Positions 55,553 through 63,814 of a DNA stretch of 64,000 nt are shown here, one piece after another (the first letter of the stretch is position 1; each line of letters starts with the position of its first letter). Origin of the DNA: Micromonospora pattaloongensis (GTDB lineage: Bacteria > Actinomycetota > Actinomycetes > Mycobacteriales > Micromonosporaceae); the NCBI RefSeq assembly GCF_900107255.1, contig NZ_FNPH01000009.1:112150-176149 (forward strand). Direction: 5' to 3'. Position numbers and translations under genes: made by a program. A model generated the notes under the pieces. It was not told the DNA's origin. It worked only from the letters and a program-made list of their open reading frames with translations, and did no database searches.

Positions 55553-56482
55553 TTACTCGGCCGACGCGCGCGGCGCGGGCCGGTCGCTCGGGGCGTAGAG
55601 GTCGGTGGCGACGATCGGGCCGTACAGGTCCGGGCGGCGGTCCTGCAGCAGGTTCAGCCCGAAGAACCCCTCGGTCCGGCTGGCCAGCGTCGTCGCGTCG
55701 AGGTCGGCGGTGTGCACGACCAGGCCCTCCTCGTCGGTGAGCAGCGCGACGACCTTGCCGTACGGGTCGACGATCTGGCTGTGGCCCCAGTAGTCGACGC
55801 CGGCGGTGTAGACGCCCTTCTCGCAGTGGTTGGAGACGACCAGCCACATCTGGTTGAAGAACGCGTTCGCCTGGGCGGAGAGGTCCATCGCGAAGCCGTG
55901 GTAGTCGTCGGCCGGGTCGTGGCCCTTCATCGGCCACGCCGTGGACATCAGGCCGAGCGTCGCGCCCTGCAGCGCGAAGACCCGCATCAGCTCGGGGAAC
56001 GCCAGGTCGTAGCAGATCAAGCTGGCGGCCTTCGCGAACGGCAGGTCGAAGACCGGAGCGGACTGCCCGGCGTTGAAGTACGGGAACTCGAACGTGTTGT
56101 GCGTCTTGCGGTACACGCCCACCACACCGTCCGGGCCGATCAGCGCGGTCGAGTTGAGGATGACGTTGCCGTGCCCGGCGCGCTCGGCGAGCCCGAGCTG
56201 GACGTACATGCCGTGCTCGGCGGCCTTGGCGCGGATCGCCTCGGTGGCGGGGCCGGGCACCGGCTCGGACTCGCGGAAGTAGTACTGCTTCTGGGCGGCG
56301 GTGCCCTTGTCACCGAGACCGAACGCGAAATCCGCGTACCCCTGCAGCCCGACCTCGGGCAGCACGAGCACGTCGACACCCTTGGTCGCGGCTTCGTCGA
56401 TCATCTCGAGGAACTTCGCCAGGTTGCGCGCCTTGTCGTGCTCGATGCGGACGTTCGCGGCGGCCAGCGTCACGGGAGCCAT
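55553..56482 (-). CDS. Nitrilase-superfamily carbon-nitrogen hydrolase
   Basis: A 309-residue amidase-type enzyme with the complete Glu-Lys-Cys triad: Glu43 in VLPEVGLQGY, Lys126 in VYRKTHN and Cys157 in LICYDLAFPE. The superfamily cuts amides, N-carbamoyl amino acids or nitriles; the sequence alone does not choose. The C-terminal extension (GFFGLNLLQDRRPDLYGP) occurs in uncharacterised actinobacterial members. ATG 56482 follows AGGAGG. Its place between an Xaa-Pro-type amidohydrolase and proline dehydrogenase suggests release of proline or its amide. Confidence 0.9.
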   Translation of the reverse strand: MAPVTLAAANVRIEHDKARNLAKFLEMIDEAATKGVDVLVLPEVGLQGYADFAFGLGDKGTAAQKQYYFRESEPVPGPATEAIRAKAAEHGMYVQLGLAERAGHGNVILNSTALIGPDGVVGVYRKTHNTFEFPYFNAGQSAPVFDLPFAKAASLICYDLAFPELMRVFALQGATLGLMSTAWPMKGHDPADDYHGFAMDLSAQANAFFNQMWLVVSNHCEKGVYTAGVDYWGHSQIVDPYGKVVALLTDEEGLVVHTADLDATTLASRTEGFFGLNLLQDRRPDLYGPIVATDLYAPSDRPAPRASAE

Positions 56483-56508
56483 TGCATTTCCTCCTGTACG
56501 AAATGAGT

Positions 56509-57747
56509 TCAGACGAGCTCGTACTTGACCAGCGCGCCGCCCTTGAGGACGACGGGCACGGCGGTCGGCGCGGCGAAGACATTGATGTCCTCCCAGGGCC
56601 GGCCGTCGACCACGATCAGGTCGGCGAGCTTGCCGACCTCGACCGTGCCGAGGCGGTCGGCCAGGCCGAACAGCTCGGCGTTCGTGCGGGTGGTCGCGAT
56701 CAGCACGTCCGCGGCGGGCATCACCTCGGCCTTGAGCGACAGCTCGCGGTGCTTGTGCGCGAACATCGGACCGAGCAGGTCGGAGCCGCTGGCGATGCGG
56801 ACACCGGCCCGGTAGGCGTACTCGAGCGAGCGCAGACCCTGCTCGTGCGCCATCCGGATCTTCTCCAGCGGCTCCGCGGCGACCCCGTGCTCGGCGCCCT
56901 GGCGGTGCAGCAGCTCGTAGGTCGACAGCGTCGGCACCAGGTAGGTGCCGACCTCGGCGAGCAGCTTCGCGGTCTCCTCGTCCATCAGGTTGCCGTGCTC
57001 GATCGACCGCACCCCGGCGGCGATGCAGTTGCGGATCGCGGAGGAGGAGTACGCGTGCGCCAGCACGTACTTGCCGGCCGCCTCGGCGGTCTGGACCGCC
57101 ATCCGCAGCTCCTCCAGGCTGTACTGGATGGTGTCCAGCTCGTCGGCCGGGGACATCGCGCCGCCGCTGGCCATCACCTTGATCTGGTCGGCGCCGGTGC
57201 GGATGTTCTCCCGGACGCCCTTGCGGATCTCCTCCGGGCCGTCGGCGACGATCGCGTTCATGCCCACCTGGGAGCAGCACTCGACGGCCTTGCCGCGCTC
57301 GGTCGGGCGCCGCCAGTCGGCGTGCCCGCCGGTCATCGACAGCGGGGCGTTCGACACCAGCAGCCGGGGGCCGAGGATGTCGCCCTGCTCCACGGCCTGC
57401 CGGAAGCCCGCGTCGCAGCCGCCGGCGTCGCGCACCGTGGTGTAGCCCTGCATCAGGGTCCGGGTGAGGATGCGCCCCATCTTGAGCGCCGCGTGGCTGG
57501 TCTGGTAGTTGCGGTGCTGCTCGAGGATGTTGACGTCAATCGCGCCAATGTGGACGTGGGCGTCCATCAGGCCGGGCATGACGGTCTTGCCGGCGCAGTC
57601 GATCACCTTGTCGGCGCTGGCCGGCGCCGCGCCGCCGACCGCGATGTCGACGATGTGCTCGCCGTCGACCACGACGGTGGCGCCCTCGACGGGTTCGGCG
57701 CCGGTCGCGTCGAACACGGTGGCGTTGGTGAGTGCGATGGTGGTCAC
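56509..57747 (-). CDS. Amidohydrolase, Xaa-Pro dipeptidase-like
   Basis: A 412-residue binuclear metal amidohydrolase. Ligands visible are His64 and His66 (DAHVHIG), Lys190 (DQIKVMASGG, likely carboxylated), His231 (LAHAYSS), His251 (SIEHGN) and Asp323 (GSDLLGP). This layout is shared with bacterial amidohydrolases annotated as Xaa-Pro dipeptidases or N-acyl-proline hydrolases, and with imidazolonepropionase relatives. No signal peptide, so it acts after import. GTG 57747 with GAAGG upstream. The proline-oxidising genes downstream support a proline-containing substrate. Confidence 0.88.
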   Translation of the reverse strand: MTTIALTNATVFDATGAEPVEGATVVVDGEHIVDIAVGGAAPASADKVIDCAGKTVMPGLMDAHVHIGAIDVNILEQHRNYQTSHAALKMGRILTRTLMQGYTTVRDAGGCDAGFRQAVEQGDILGPRLLVSNAPLSMTGGHADWRRPTERGKAVECCSQVGMNAIVADGPEEIRKGVRENIRTGADQIKVMASGGAMSPADELDTIQYSLEELRMAVQTAEAAGKYVLAHAYSSSAIRNCIAAGVRSIEHGNLMDEETAKLLAEVGTYLVPTLSTYELLHRQGAEHGVAAEPLEKIRMAHEQGLRSLEYAYRAGVRIASGSDLLGPMFAHKHRELSLKAEVMPAADVLIATTRTNAELFGLADRLGTVEVGKLADLIVVDGRPWEDINVFAAPTAVPVVLKGGALVKYELV

Positions 57748-57762
57748 TAGGGGTGCCTTCCG

Positions 57763-58461
57763 TTACGAGTGGTGGACGCCGAACGCGTCGGCGACGAGTT
57801 GGTCGACCCGTTCGCGGTCGCGGGTGTCGACGACGCGGTCGACGGCGCCGACGCGCAGCAGCACGAGTTCGTCGGCGACGCTGGCGGCCCGGGTCACGCT
57901 CTGCTCGACCAGCAGCACGCCCATTCCGCGGGAGCAGAGTTCCGCGATGTAGGTGTAGATCTCGTCGATCACGACCGGCGCGAGCCCCAGTCCGGGCTCG
58001 TCCAGCAGCAGGTACTTCGGGTCGCGCAGCAGCGCCCGGCCGAGCGCGACCATCTGCTGCTGGCCGCCGGAGAGCAGCGACACCTTCTGGTGGGTCCGGT
58101 CCCGCAGCACCGGGAACAGCTCCAGCACCTCGCCGATGCGCGCCCGTTCGGCGCGGTTCGCCCCGACGACGAGGTTCTCCAGCACGGTCAGCTGGGACAG
58201 CAGCCCGCGTCCCTCGTGGACGATCGCGATGCGGTGGTCGTTGACCCGCCGGTGCGTGGGCTTGGCCGAGATCTCCTCGCCGTCGACCCGCACCGATCCC
58301 TCGGTCCGGACCGCGCCGAGGATCGCCCGCAGCGTCGTGGTCTTGCCCGCGCCATTCGTGCCGACCAGCGCGACCGTCTTGCCGGGCGCGACGTGCAGGT
58401 CGACCCCGAACAGCGCCTGCGTACGCCCGTACCAGCCCTTCACCGAATCAAGCGTCAGCAC
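57763..58461 (-). CDS. livF: Branched-chain-type ABC importer ATPase LivF
   Basis: A 232-residue ATPase. Walker A is GTNGAGKTT, the signature LLSGGQQQMVALGRAL, Walker B YLLLDEPGLGL, and the switch His position is replaced within VLLVEQSVTRA as usual for LivF. GTG 58461 is set by GGGAGGG and overlaps livG by 14 bases. It should pair with LivG. The 15-base gap to the amidohydrolase gene puts transport and hydrolysis on one transcript. Confidence 0.94.
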   Translation of the reverse strand: MLTLDSVKGWYGRTQALFGVDLHVAPGKTVALVGTNGAGKTTTLRAILGAVRTEGSVRVDGEEISAKPTHRRVNDHRIAIVHEGRGLLSQLTVLENLVVGANRAERARIGEVLELFPVLRDRTHQKVSLLSGGQQQMVALGRALLRDPKYLLLDEPGLGLAPVVIDEIYTYIAELCSRGMGVLLVEQSVTRAASVADELVLLRVGAVDRVVDTRDRERVDQLVADAFGVHHS

Positions 58462-59254
58462 CGGCGGCCCTCCCGAAGTACGCGAGCTGCACCTGCCGGT
58501 CACCGAAGACCTCGGCCGGGGTGCCGTCCCGCAGGAAGGCGCCGGAGTCGAGAGCGATGACGTAGGAGCAGAGACTCTTGACCAGATCGACGTCGTGCTC
58601 GACCACGACCATGGTCGAGGGGTGGTTGTGGTGCACCCGGGTGAGCACCGCGGCCAGCTCCTGCCGGCCCTCCTGGTCCAGCCCGGCCGCCGGCTCGTCC
58701 AGCAGGATCACCGACGGCGAGGAGACCAGGACCCGGGCGACCTCGACGAGGCGGCGGCTGGCGAACGGCAGCTCGTCCACCCGGCGGTGCGCCTGCCCGG
58801 TCAGGCCCAGCAGGTCGAGCACCTCGGCGGCGGCCGCGGTGTCGCGCCGACCGGCCCGCCACTGCGACGGCAGCCCGAAGAACTGCGCGAGCGCGGACGG
58901 CTGCGGCAGCCGCTCGGTGCCGATCAGCACGTTGGTCAGCACGGATTCGCGGTCCAGCAGCCGCACGGTCTGGAAGCCGCGGACCACCCCGGCCAGGGCG
59001 CGGCGACGGGCGTCGAGCGCGGTGAGGTCGGCGTGGCCGACGTGCACCGAGCCCTCGGCGATCGACGTGAACCCGCTGATCGCGTTGAGCAGCGTCGTCT
59101 TGCCGGCCCCGTTCGGCCCGATCAGGCCGCTGATCTGACCGGCCGGCAGCGACACCGTCACGTCGGAGAGCGCCTGGAAGGCGCCGTACCGGACGGTGAG
59201 GCCCTCGGTCCGGACCGCCGGGGCGACGGTGTTGTGCGTGGCCGTCCGGCTCAT
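58448..59254 (-). CDS. livG: Branched-chain-type ABC importer ATPase LivG, altered signature
   Basis: A 268-residue ATPase with Walker A GPNGAGKTT, Walker B VILLDEPAAGLD and the switch His in VVEHDVDLV. The ABC signature is unusual: where LivG proteins usually have L-x-x-G-Q, this one reads LPFASRRLVEVAR, with Ala for Gly and Ser for Gln. Because LivF has a normal signature, the pair may have one standard and one weakened ATP site. ATG 59254 has GGAGGG upstream and overlaps the livM stop by 4 bases. Confidence 0.92.
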   Translation of the reverse strand: MSRTATHNTVAPAVRTEGLTVRYGAFQALSDVTVSLPAGQISGLIGPNGAGKTTLLNAISGFTSIAEGSVHVGHADLTALDARRRALAGVVRGFQTVRLLDRESVLTNVLIGTERLPQPSALAQFFGLPSQWRAGRRDTAAAAEVLDLLGLTGQAHRRVDELPFASRRLVEVARVLVSSPSVILLDEPAAGLDQEGRQELAAVLTRVHHNHPSTMVVVEHDVDLVKSLCSYVIALDSGAFLRDGTPAEVFGDRQVQLAYFGRAAGADA

Positions 59255-60279
59255 CGCGATCCCTCCTGTCCACCGCGCGCGCCCCTGACCCGTCGCCAGA
59301 GGCCGCGGCCCAATCCGACGATCCCGTCCGGCACCAGCAGCGCCACGACCGCCAGCAGCGCGCCGCCCACGATCGGGTAGAGGTTCGGCTGGCCGGCCAG
59401 CGTGAACAGCTCCGGCACCAGCACGATGTAGGCGGCGCCGAGCCAGGCCCCGAGCACGGTGCCCGCTCCCCCGATCACCACGGCGACGAACAGGTACACC
59501 GAGGCGAACAGGTCGAAGTCCGGCGGCGCGATGAACCCGACGATCGCGGCGTACAGCCAGCCGGCGATGCCGGCGTAGACGGCGCTGATCAAAAACGCCG
59601 TGATCTTCGTCCGGGCCACCGCCACCCCGACCGACTCGGCGGCCAGCTCGGTGTCGCGCACGGCGAGCATCCGGCGGCCCAGCTGGGTGCGGCCCAGGTG
59701 GGCGGCGAGCAGGGTCGCGATCGCCGCCGGGACCAGCGCGATCAGGTACGCGTGCAGCGGCTCGCTGGAGTCCCAGGTGCCGATCACGATCGGGTCCACC
59801 GAGGCGCCCTGGGTGCCACCCGTGAGGTCGGTGGTCTCCCGGATCACCCAGGCCAGCAGCTCGCCGAAGGCCAGCGTGACCAGCGCCAGCCGCAGACCGG
59901 ACAGCCGCAACGTGGGCACCGCGACGACCAGCGCGGCGAGCAGCGCCACCACGACGACCGCGCCGAGCTGGATCGCCGGGCCGTGGCCGTACGAGGAGAC
60001 GATGTAGGTGGTGTACGCGCCGACGCCCATGAACGAGGCGTGCGCCAACGACATCTGGCCGGTGCGCCCGTACAGGATGTCCAGCCCCAGCGTGGCGACC
60101 GCGAACGCGAGCACCTGCGCCGACATGAACACCCAGTAGTCGTCGAAGAGCAGCGGCGGGACGGCCGCGATCACCGCGAAGACCGCCACCCGGGTGAGGA
60201 TCCGCCGTGCGCCCGCGCCGCGTCCCGTTGCCGGCGGCTGCGCGCTGCGCCGCGGTCGGGTGATGGTGGCGCCTGTCAT
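59251..60279 (-). CDS. livM: Branched-chain-type ABC importer permease LivM
   Basis: A 342-residue multi-pass permease (about nine or ten helices). Family blocks: YGRTGQMSLAHASFMGVGAY and GRRMLAVRDTELAAESVGVA. ATG 60279 overlaps the livH stop (ATGA) and its own stop overlaps livG, so livH-M-G-F are tightly coupled. It would form the channel with LivH. Confidence 0.94.
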   Translation of the reverse strand: MTGATITRPRRSAQPPATGRGAGARRILTRVAVFAVIAAVPPLLFDDYWVFMSAQVLAFAVATLGLDILYGRTGQMSLAHASFMGVGAYTTYIVSSYGHGPAIQLGAVVVVALLAALVVAVPTLRLSGLRLALVTLAFGELLAWVIRETTDLTGGTQGASVDPIVIGTWDSSEPLHAYLIALVPAAIATLLAAHLGRTQLGRRMLAVRDTELAAESVGVAVARTKITAFLISAVYAGIAGWLYAAIVGFIAPPDFDLFASVYLFVAVVIGGAGTVLGAWLGAAYIVLVPELFTLAGQPNLYPIVGGALLAVVALLVPDGIVGLGRGLWRRVRGARGGQEGSR

Positions 60280-61151
60280 GCCCGCACCTCGTTCCGCTCG
60301 TTGACGAACCGCTTCGGCACCAGGGCCAGCACGACGATGATCAGCAGGAAGACCGCGGGCGTGCCGGCGCTGGCGCCGAGAATGAACACGGTCAGCGACT
60401 CGTAGACGCCGAGCGCCACGGCGACCGACAGCGGCAGCCAGAACCGGTCGAGGCCGCCGATCATCCCGGCGATGAAGGCCTTGATCAGGAACGGCGTCAT
60501 GTAGAAGGCGTCGACCGAGAGCCGGCTGGCGACCAGCACGGCCACGATCGCGGCGATCACGCCGGCCGCGGCCCAGGTGGCGGTCCGCAGCGCCCGCACG
60601 TTCACGCCGGCCGCCTGGGCGATGCCGGCGTCCTCGGCGCTGGCCCGCAGCGACGTGCCGAGGCTGGTGCGGTTCAGCAGCAGGTACGCCCCCACGATGA
60701 TCGTGACGGTCAGGCCGACGACGATGCCGTCGTTGAGGCTGACCACGACGCCGCCCAGCTCGGCGCGGCTGTCCGCGCCCAGCGAGACGAAGGTGTGCGC
60801 GTTGGCGTCGATCAGCTGCTGCATGACGGCCGTGATGAGCAGGAAGATACCGAGGGTGACCACCAGGTCGAGGCCGGGGCGTCCCTCCGGGATCCGCCGG
60901 ATCGCGGCGTAGTCGATCGCGCTGTTGACGATGACGGCGAGCAGCACGCCGACGCCCAGCGCCAACGGCACCGGGAGGCCCTGCTCGGAGTAGAGGAACC
61001 ACGCGCTGAAGGCGGCGATCATGCCGACCTGACCGTACGCGAAGTTGATGCTCTTGCTGACCTGGAAGACGATCAGTACGCCCAGCAGGAACAGCGCATA
61101 GAGACTGCCGGTGGTGATGCCGCCGACGAGGATCTGACCGAGGTCACCCAC
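60276..61151 (-). CDS. livH: Branched-chain-type ABC importer permease LivH
   Basis: A 291-residue permease with about eight helices. It has GGITTGSLYALFLLGVLIVF, SINFAYGQVGMIAAF and SLRASAEDAGIAQAAGVNV, the conserved coupling region. GTG 61151 follows AGGAG. It is separated from livK by 66 bases that hold a strong hairpin, so it is probably made in smaller amounts than the binding protein. Confidence 0.94.
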   Translation of the reverse strand: MGDLGQILVGGITTGSLYALFLLGVLIVFQVSKSINFAYGQVGMIAAFSAWFLYSEQGLPVPLALGVGVLLAVIVNSAIDYAAIRRIPEGRPGLDLVVTLGIFLLITAVMQQLIDANAHTFVSLGADSRAELGGVVVSLNDGIVVGLTVTIIVGAYLLLNRTSLGTSLRASAEDAGIAQAAGVNVRALRTATWAAAGVIAAIVAVLVASRLSVDAFYMTPFLIKAFIAGMIGGLDRFWLPLSVAVALGVYESLTVFILGASAGTPAVFLLIIVVLALVPKRFVNERNEVRA

Positions 61152-61175
61152 GTGGACTCCTGGTCTCGTGCTGGC

Positions 61176-61212
61176 CCGGTGGTGGGGCGGGACGCGCCCG
61201 CCCCACCACCGG
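61176..61212 (-). other. Intra-operon hairpin between livK and livH
   Basis: A perfect 16-bp GC stem (61176-61191 with 61197-61212) and 5-base loop starts 5 bases after the livK stop. It may protect the livK mRNA end or partly terminate transcription, giving more binding protein than permease. Confidence 0.65.
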
Positions 61213-61217
61213 AGGGG

Positions 61218-62435
61218 TCACTTCTGCAGGGACTGGGTCTCTTCGAGAACGACGAGCTCCGTGCCCTTGATCTGGCCGATGCCGACCGCGTCGACGCCGG
61301 CGCGGTCGTCCTTGCCCCAGGTGACGGGCGGGACGATGCCGGTCTCGAAGTTGGAGAACGACTCCAGCGCCTCGATCACGCAGCCGCGGTTGAGGCCCTT
61401 GGCCCGCTTGAGCGCCTCGGCGGTCAGCTGCGCCTGCACCCAGCCGAGCTGGTTGAACTTGCTCGGCGCCTTGCCGGTCTGCTTGGTGAAGTCCGCGACG
61501 AACTGCTTCACCTGAGCGTTCTCGCTCTTCAGCGAGGCGGTCTCCAGGGCGACGAGCATGTTCTGCGACAGCGCGCCGAACTCCTTGATGTAGGAGTCGT
61601 CGCTCATCCCGGCCCACGCGCCGGTCTTCGGGGTGTAGCCGATCCGGGACATCGCCTGCAGCAGGCCGCCGGTGTCGGCGTTGGTGAGGATCAGGAAGAC
61701 GTGCTCGGCGTTGAACTGCTTGAGCTGCGTGGCGATCGGGGTGAAGTCCGTGGTGCCCGGCGTTTCCGGCACGTACAGCAGCTCGACGCCCTTGTCCTTG
61801 AGCGCCTTCTCCATGCCCAGCTTGGCGTTCTCGCCGACGTTGCCGGCGACGCCGACCAGCGCCATCTTCTTCGGCGTCTCCTGCTTGAGCACGTAGTTCG
61901 TCAGGATCTCGAATTCCTGGATGTAGTCCACCGTCGCCATGAACACGTACGGGTTCTTGTCGCCGCCGAGCTCGTCGCTGGGGGCGTACGGCGCGATCGC
62001 CGGGACCTTCTTGCGGTCCAGGTACGGCACGGCGCCGAGGAAGTTCGGGGTGCCCTCGCCGCCGGAGACGACGAGGATCTCCTCCTTTTCGACCAGCTGG
62101 CGCATCTGCTTCTGCGCGGTCGAGGGGTCGTACGCGTCGTCCAGGATGATCGGCTTGATCTTCCGACCCTGGATGCCGCCCTCGGCGTTCAGCTTGGCGT
62201 AGTAGGCCTCCTGGCCCTCCTTCGTGCCGAGACCGCCGGCGGCGCCGGAGCCGGACAACGGCATGGTGGTGCCGACCTTGATCTCGCTGTCCGTGACGCC
62301 CGGGCCGACCTCCTTCACGTCGCACCCGTTGGCCGCCGAACTCGAACCGCCGCCCGACGACGAGCCACCGCACCCGGCGAACAGCAGACTGGCGCCCGCC
62401 AACGTGGCGGCGACCAGCGCCCTCTTCAACCGCAT
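61218..62435 (-). CDS. livK: Branched-chain-type ABC importer binding lipoprotein LivK
   Basis: A 405-residue solute-binding lipoprotein. The lipobox is LLFAGC; a Gly/Ser linker follows, then IKVGTTMPLSGSGAAGGLGT, the typical LivK/periplasmic-binding start. LNAEGGIQGRKIKPIILDDA and KKMALVGVAGNVGENAKLGM are other family blocks. Despite the family name, members bind amino acids, amides, urea or aromatics, and here the downstream enzymes suggest a proline derivative or peptide. ATG 62435 follows GAGGGAG. Confidence 0.93.
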   Translation of the reverse strand: MRLKRALVAATLAGASLLFAGCGGSSSGGGSSSAANGCDVKEVGPGVTDSEIKVGTTMPLSGSGAAGGLGTKEGQEAYYAKLNAEGGIQGRKIKPIILDDAYDPSTAQKQMRQLVEKEEILVVSGGEGTPNFLGAVPYLDRKKVPAIAPYAPSDELGGDKNPYVFMATVDYIQEFEILTNYVLKQETPKKMALVGVAGNVGENAKLGMEKALKDKGVELLYVPETPGTTDFTPIATQLKQFNAEHVFLILTNADTGGLLQAMSRIGYTPKTGAWAGMSDDSYIKEFGALSQNMLVALETASLKSENAQVKQFVADFTKQTGKAPSKFNQLGWVQAQLTAEALKRAKGLNRGCVIEALESFSNFETGIVPPVTWGKDDRAGVDAVGIGQIKGTELVVLEETQSLQK

Positions 62436-62491
62436 GTCTACTCCCTCATGCTGCAACCTGATCATGCGAACACCGCTGCCGGGTGTGGCCG

Positions 62492-62944
62492 TCACGCGCC
62501 GATCCTCGGAAGGACCCGCGCCGCGATCTCCAGGGCCGCGTCGGCAGTGGACTGGGTACTGTGGACCGCGACGCCGTTGGCATCGGTGCACAGCAGTTGG
62601 TACTCTCCGGCCACCGTGGCGTACCGCAGCTCTCCCCGCGGCACCGCGATCGGCGCCCAGGGGTGGACGTCCTGGTCCACCGCGGAGGTCCAGTGCAGCC
62701 CCACCGAGTAGCCGGATTCGACCGGCAGGATCCCCACGTGCAGATCCCAGAAGGACCGGGCGGAGAAGCCGAGCGCGACCCAATCCCAGCTCGCCCCGGC
62801 GGCGCGCAGCGCCGCCGCGGCCGCGGACGGATCCCGGGCGAGCTCCGGGCCCCACCGGACGTACAGGTCGGAGCGTCCAGCCAGGGCGGACGCCAGCGCG
62901 TCGTGGACGACGCGCAGCTCGGGCTGTGTGTCGGCGTTCGGCAC
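62492..62944 (-). CDS. Hypothetical protein heading the proline operon
   Basis: A 150-residue cytoplasmic protein with no recognised family. It has a mixed composition (ELRVVHDALASALAGRSDLY, SWDWVALGFSARSFWDLHVG, GLHWTSAVDQDVHPW) compatible with a small alpha/beta domain; many Trp residues are notable. GTG 62944 is set by GGGGGGAAG. It is the first gene after the TetR-type operators and lies 56 bases before livK, so it is probably the first cistron of the transport and catabolism operon. Confidence 0.7.
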   Translation of the reverse strand: MPNADTQPELRVVHDALASALAGRSDLYVRWGPELARDPSAAAAALRAAGASWDWVALGFSARSFWDLHVGILPVESGYSVGLHWTSAVDQDVHPWAPIAVPRGELRYATVAGEYQLLCTDANGVAVHSTQSTADAALEIAARVLPRIGA

Positions 62945-62980
62945 GGCTTCCCCCCTGCTTCGACGACCACTACGGACCGT

Positions 62981-63033
62981 CACCGACCGATCAGTCGGTG
63001 TTGAGGAGGACCGTACCGGACCGACCGGTCGGT
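62981..63033. promoter_or_regulatory. Pair of TetR-type palindromes in the divergent promoter
   Basis: Site 1 (62981-63000): arms CACCGAC and GTCGGTG around a central GATC, palindromic but for one pair. Site 2 (63020-63033): perfect ACCGACCGGTCGGT. Both share ACCGAC/GTCGGT and lie between the TetR gene and the proline operon, with centres about 36 bases apart. They probably bind the adjoining TetR protein and control both directions. Confidence 0.75.
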
Positions 63034-63101
63034 TGGTAGTGTGGAAATGAAAACGTAACGCGCCGTTTTGGAAGCAACGCTGGCGCAGGAAAGGGACGAC
63101 C

Positions 63102-63686
63102 ATGCCAACCAGAGGCGAGGACACCCGGGCGCGCATCGTGACGGCGAGCGCGGCGCTCTTCGCCCGCCAGGGCTACCACGGCACGGGACTGTCCGAGCTC
63201 CTCGACGCGGTAGGGCTCGGCAAGGGCGGTCTCTACCACCACATCGCCAGCAAGGAGCAGTTGCTGCTGGAGATCATGCTCGAACCGATCGACCGGGTCC
63301 TCGCCAGCAGCGACCGCATCCTCGCCGCCGACACGGACGCCACCACGAAGCTCCGCGCGCTCGGCGACGACCTCGGTCAGGCGATGGCCGCGGACCTCTC
63401 CGCCTGGACCGTGTTCCTCCGCGAGTACAGCGCGCTCGGCCAGGACGGCAAGACGCAGGTCCTCGGGCGACGTCAGGCGTACCTCGACCGGTGGCGGCGC
63501 GTGCTGATCGACGGAGCGGCCAGCGGCGAGTTCCGGCCGATCGACCTGGCCTTCGTCGAGTCCATCCTGGGCCTGTTCATCTACACGTTCGTCTGGGCCC
63601 GCGACGACACGCCGGCACAGGAGCTCACCAACTCGATCATGGGCGTCCTCATGCACGGCATCTGCACCCCCACAAGATCCGCGTGA
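63102..63686 (+). CDS. TetR-family regulator of the proline operon
   Basis: A 194-residue repressor-type protein. The helix-turn-helix lies at about residues 8-55 (RARIVTASAALFARQGYHGT, LSELLDAVGLGKGGLYHHIA). The C-terminal ligand domain (WTVFLREYSALGQDGKTQVL) is not diagnostic. ATG 63102 follows AGGAAAGGGA. It is divergent from the ten-gene transport and proline operon, with two matching palindromes between, so it most likely represses that operon and itself until the substrate or a CoA derivative binds. Confidence 0.9.
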   Translation: MPTRGEDTRARIVTASAALFARQGYHGTGLSELLDAVGLGKGGLYHHIASKEQLLLEIMLEPIDRVLASSDRILAADTDATTKLRALGDDLGQAMAADLSAWTVFLREYSALGQDGKTQVLGRRQAYLDRWRRVLIDGAASGEFRPIDLAFVESILGLFIYTFVWARDDTPAQELTNSIMGVLMHGICTPTRSA

Positions 63687-63758
63687 TCAGGGAGTAGCTC
63701 GCGCGTGTCGCCGGCGCGTCCCGTCGGATGCACCCTGATCACGCAGATCATCCCCGGT

Positions 63759-63805
63759 ACGCGGCCGCCAAATGGGACGGGTGTCGTCCTATTTGGCGGC
63801 CGCGT
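63759..63805. terminator. Bidirectional hairpin between TetR and etfA genes
   Basis: A 20-bp stem (63759-63778 with 63786-63805, one G-T wobble) and 7-base loop lies between the convergent tetR and etfA genes, 10 bases past the etfA stop on the minus strand. It includes the palindromic GCGGCCGC. Confidence 0.85.
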
Positions 63806-63814
63806 CCGCGGCAA

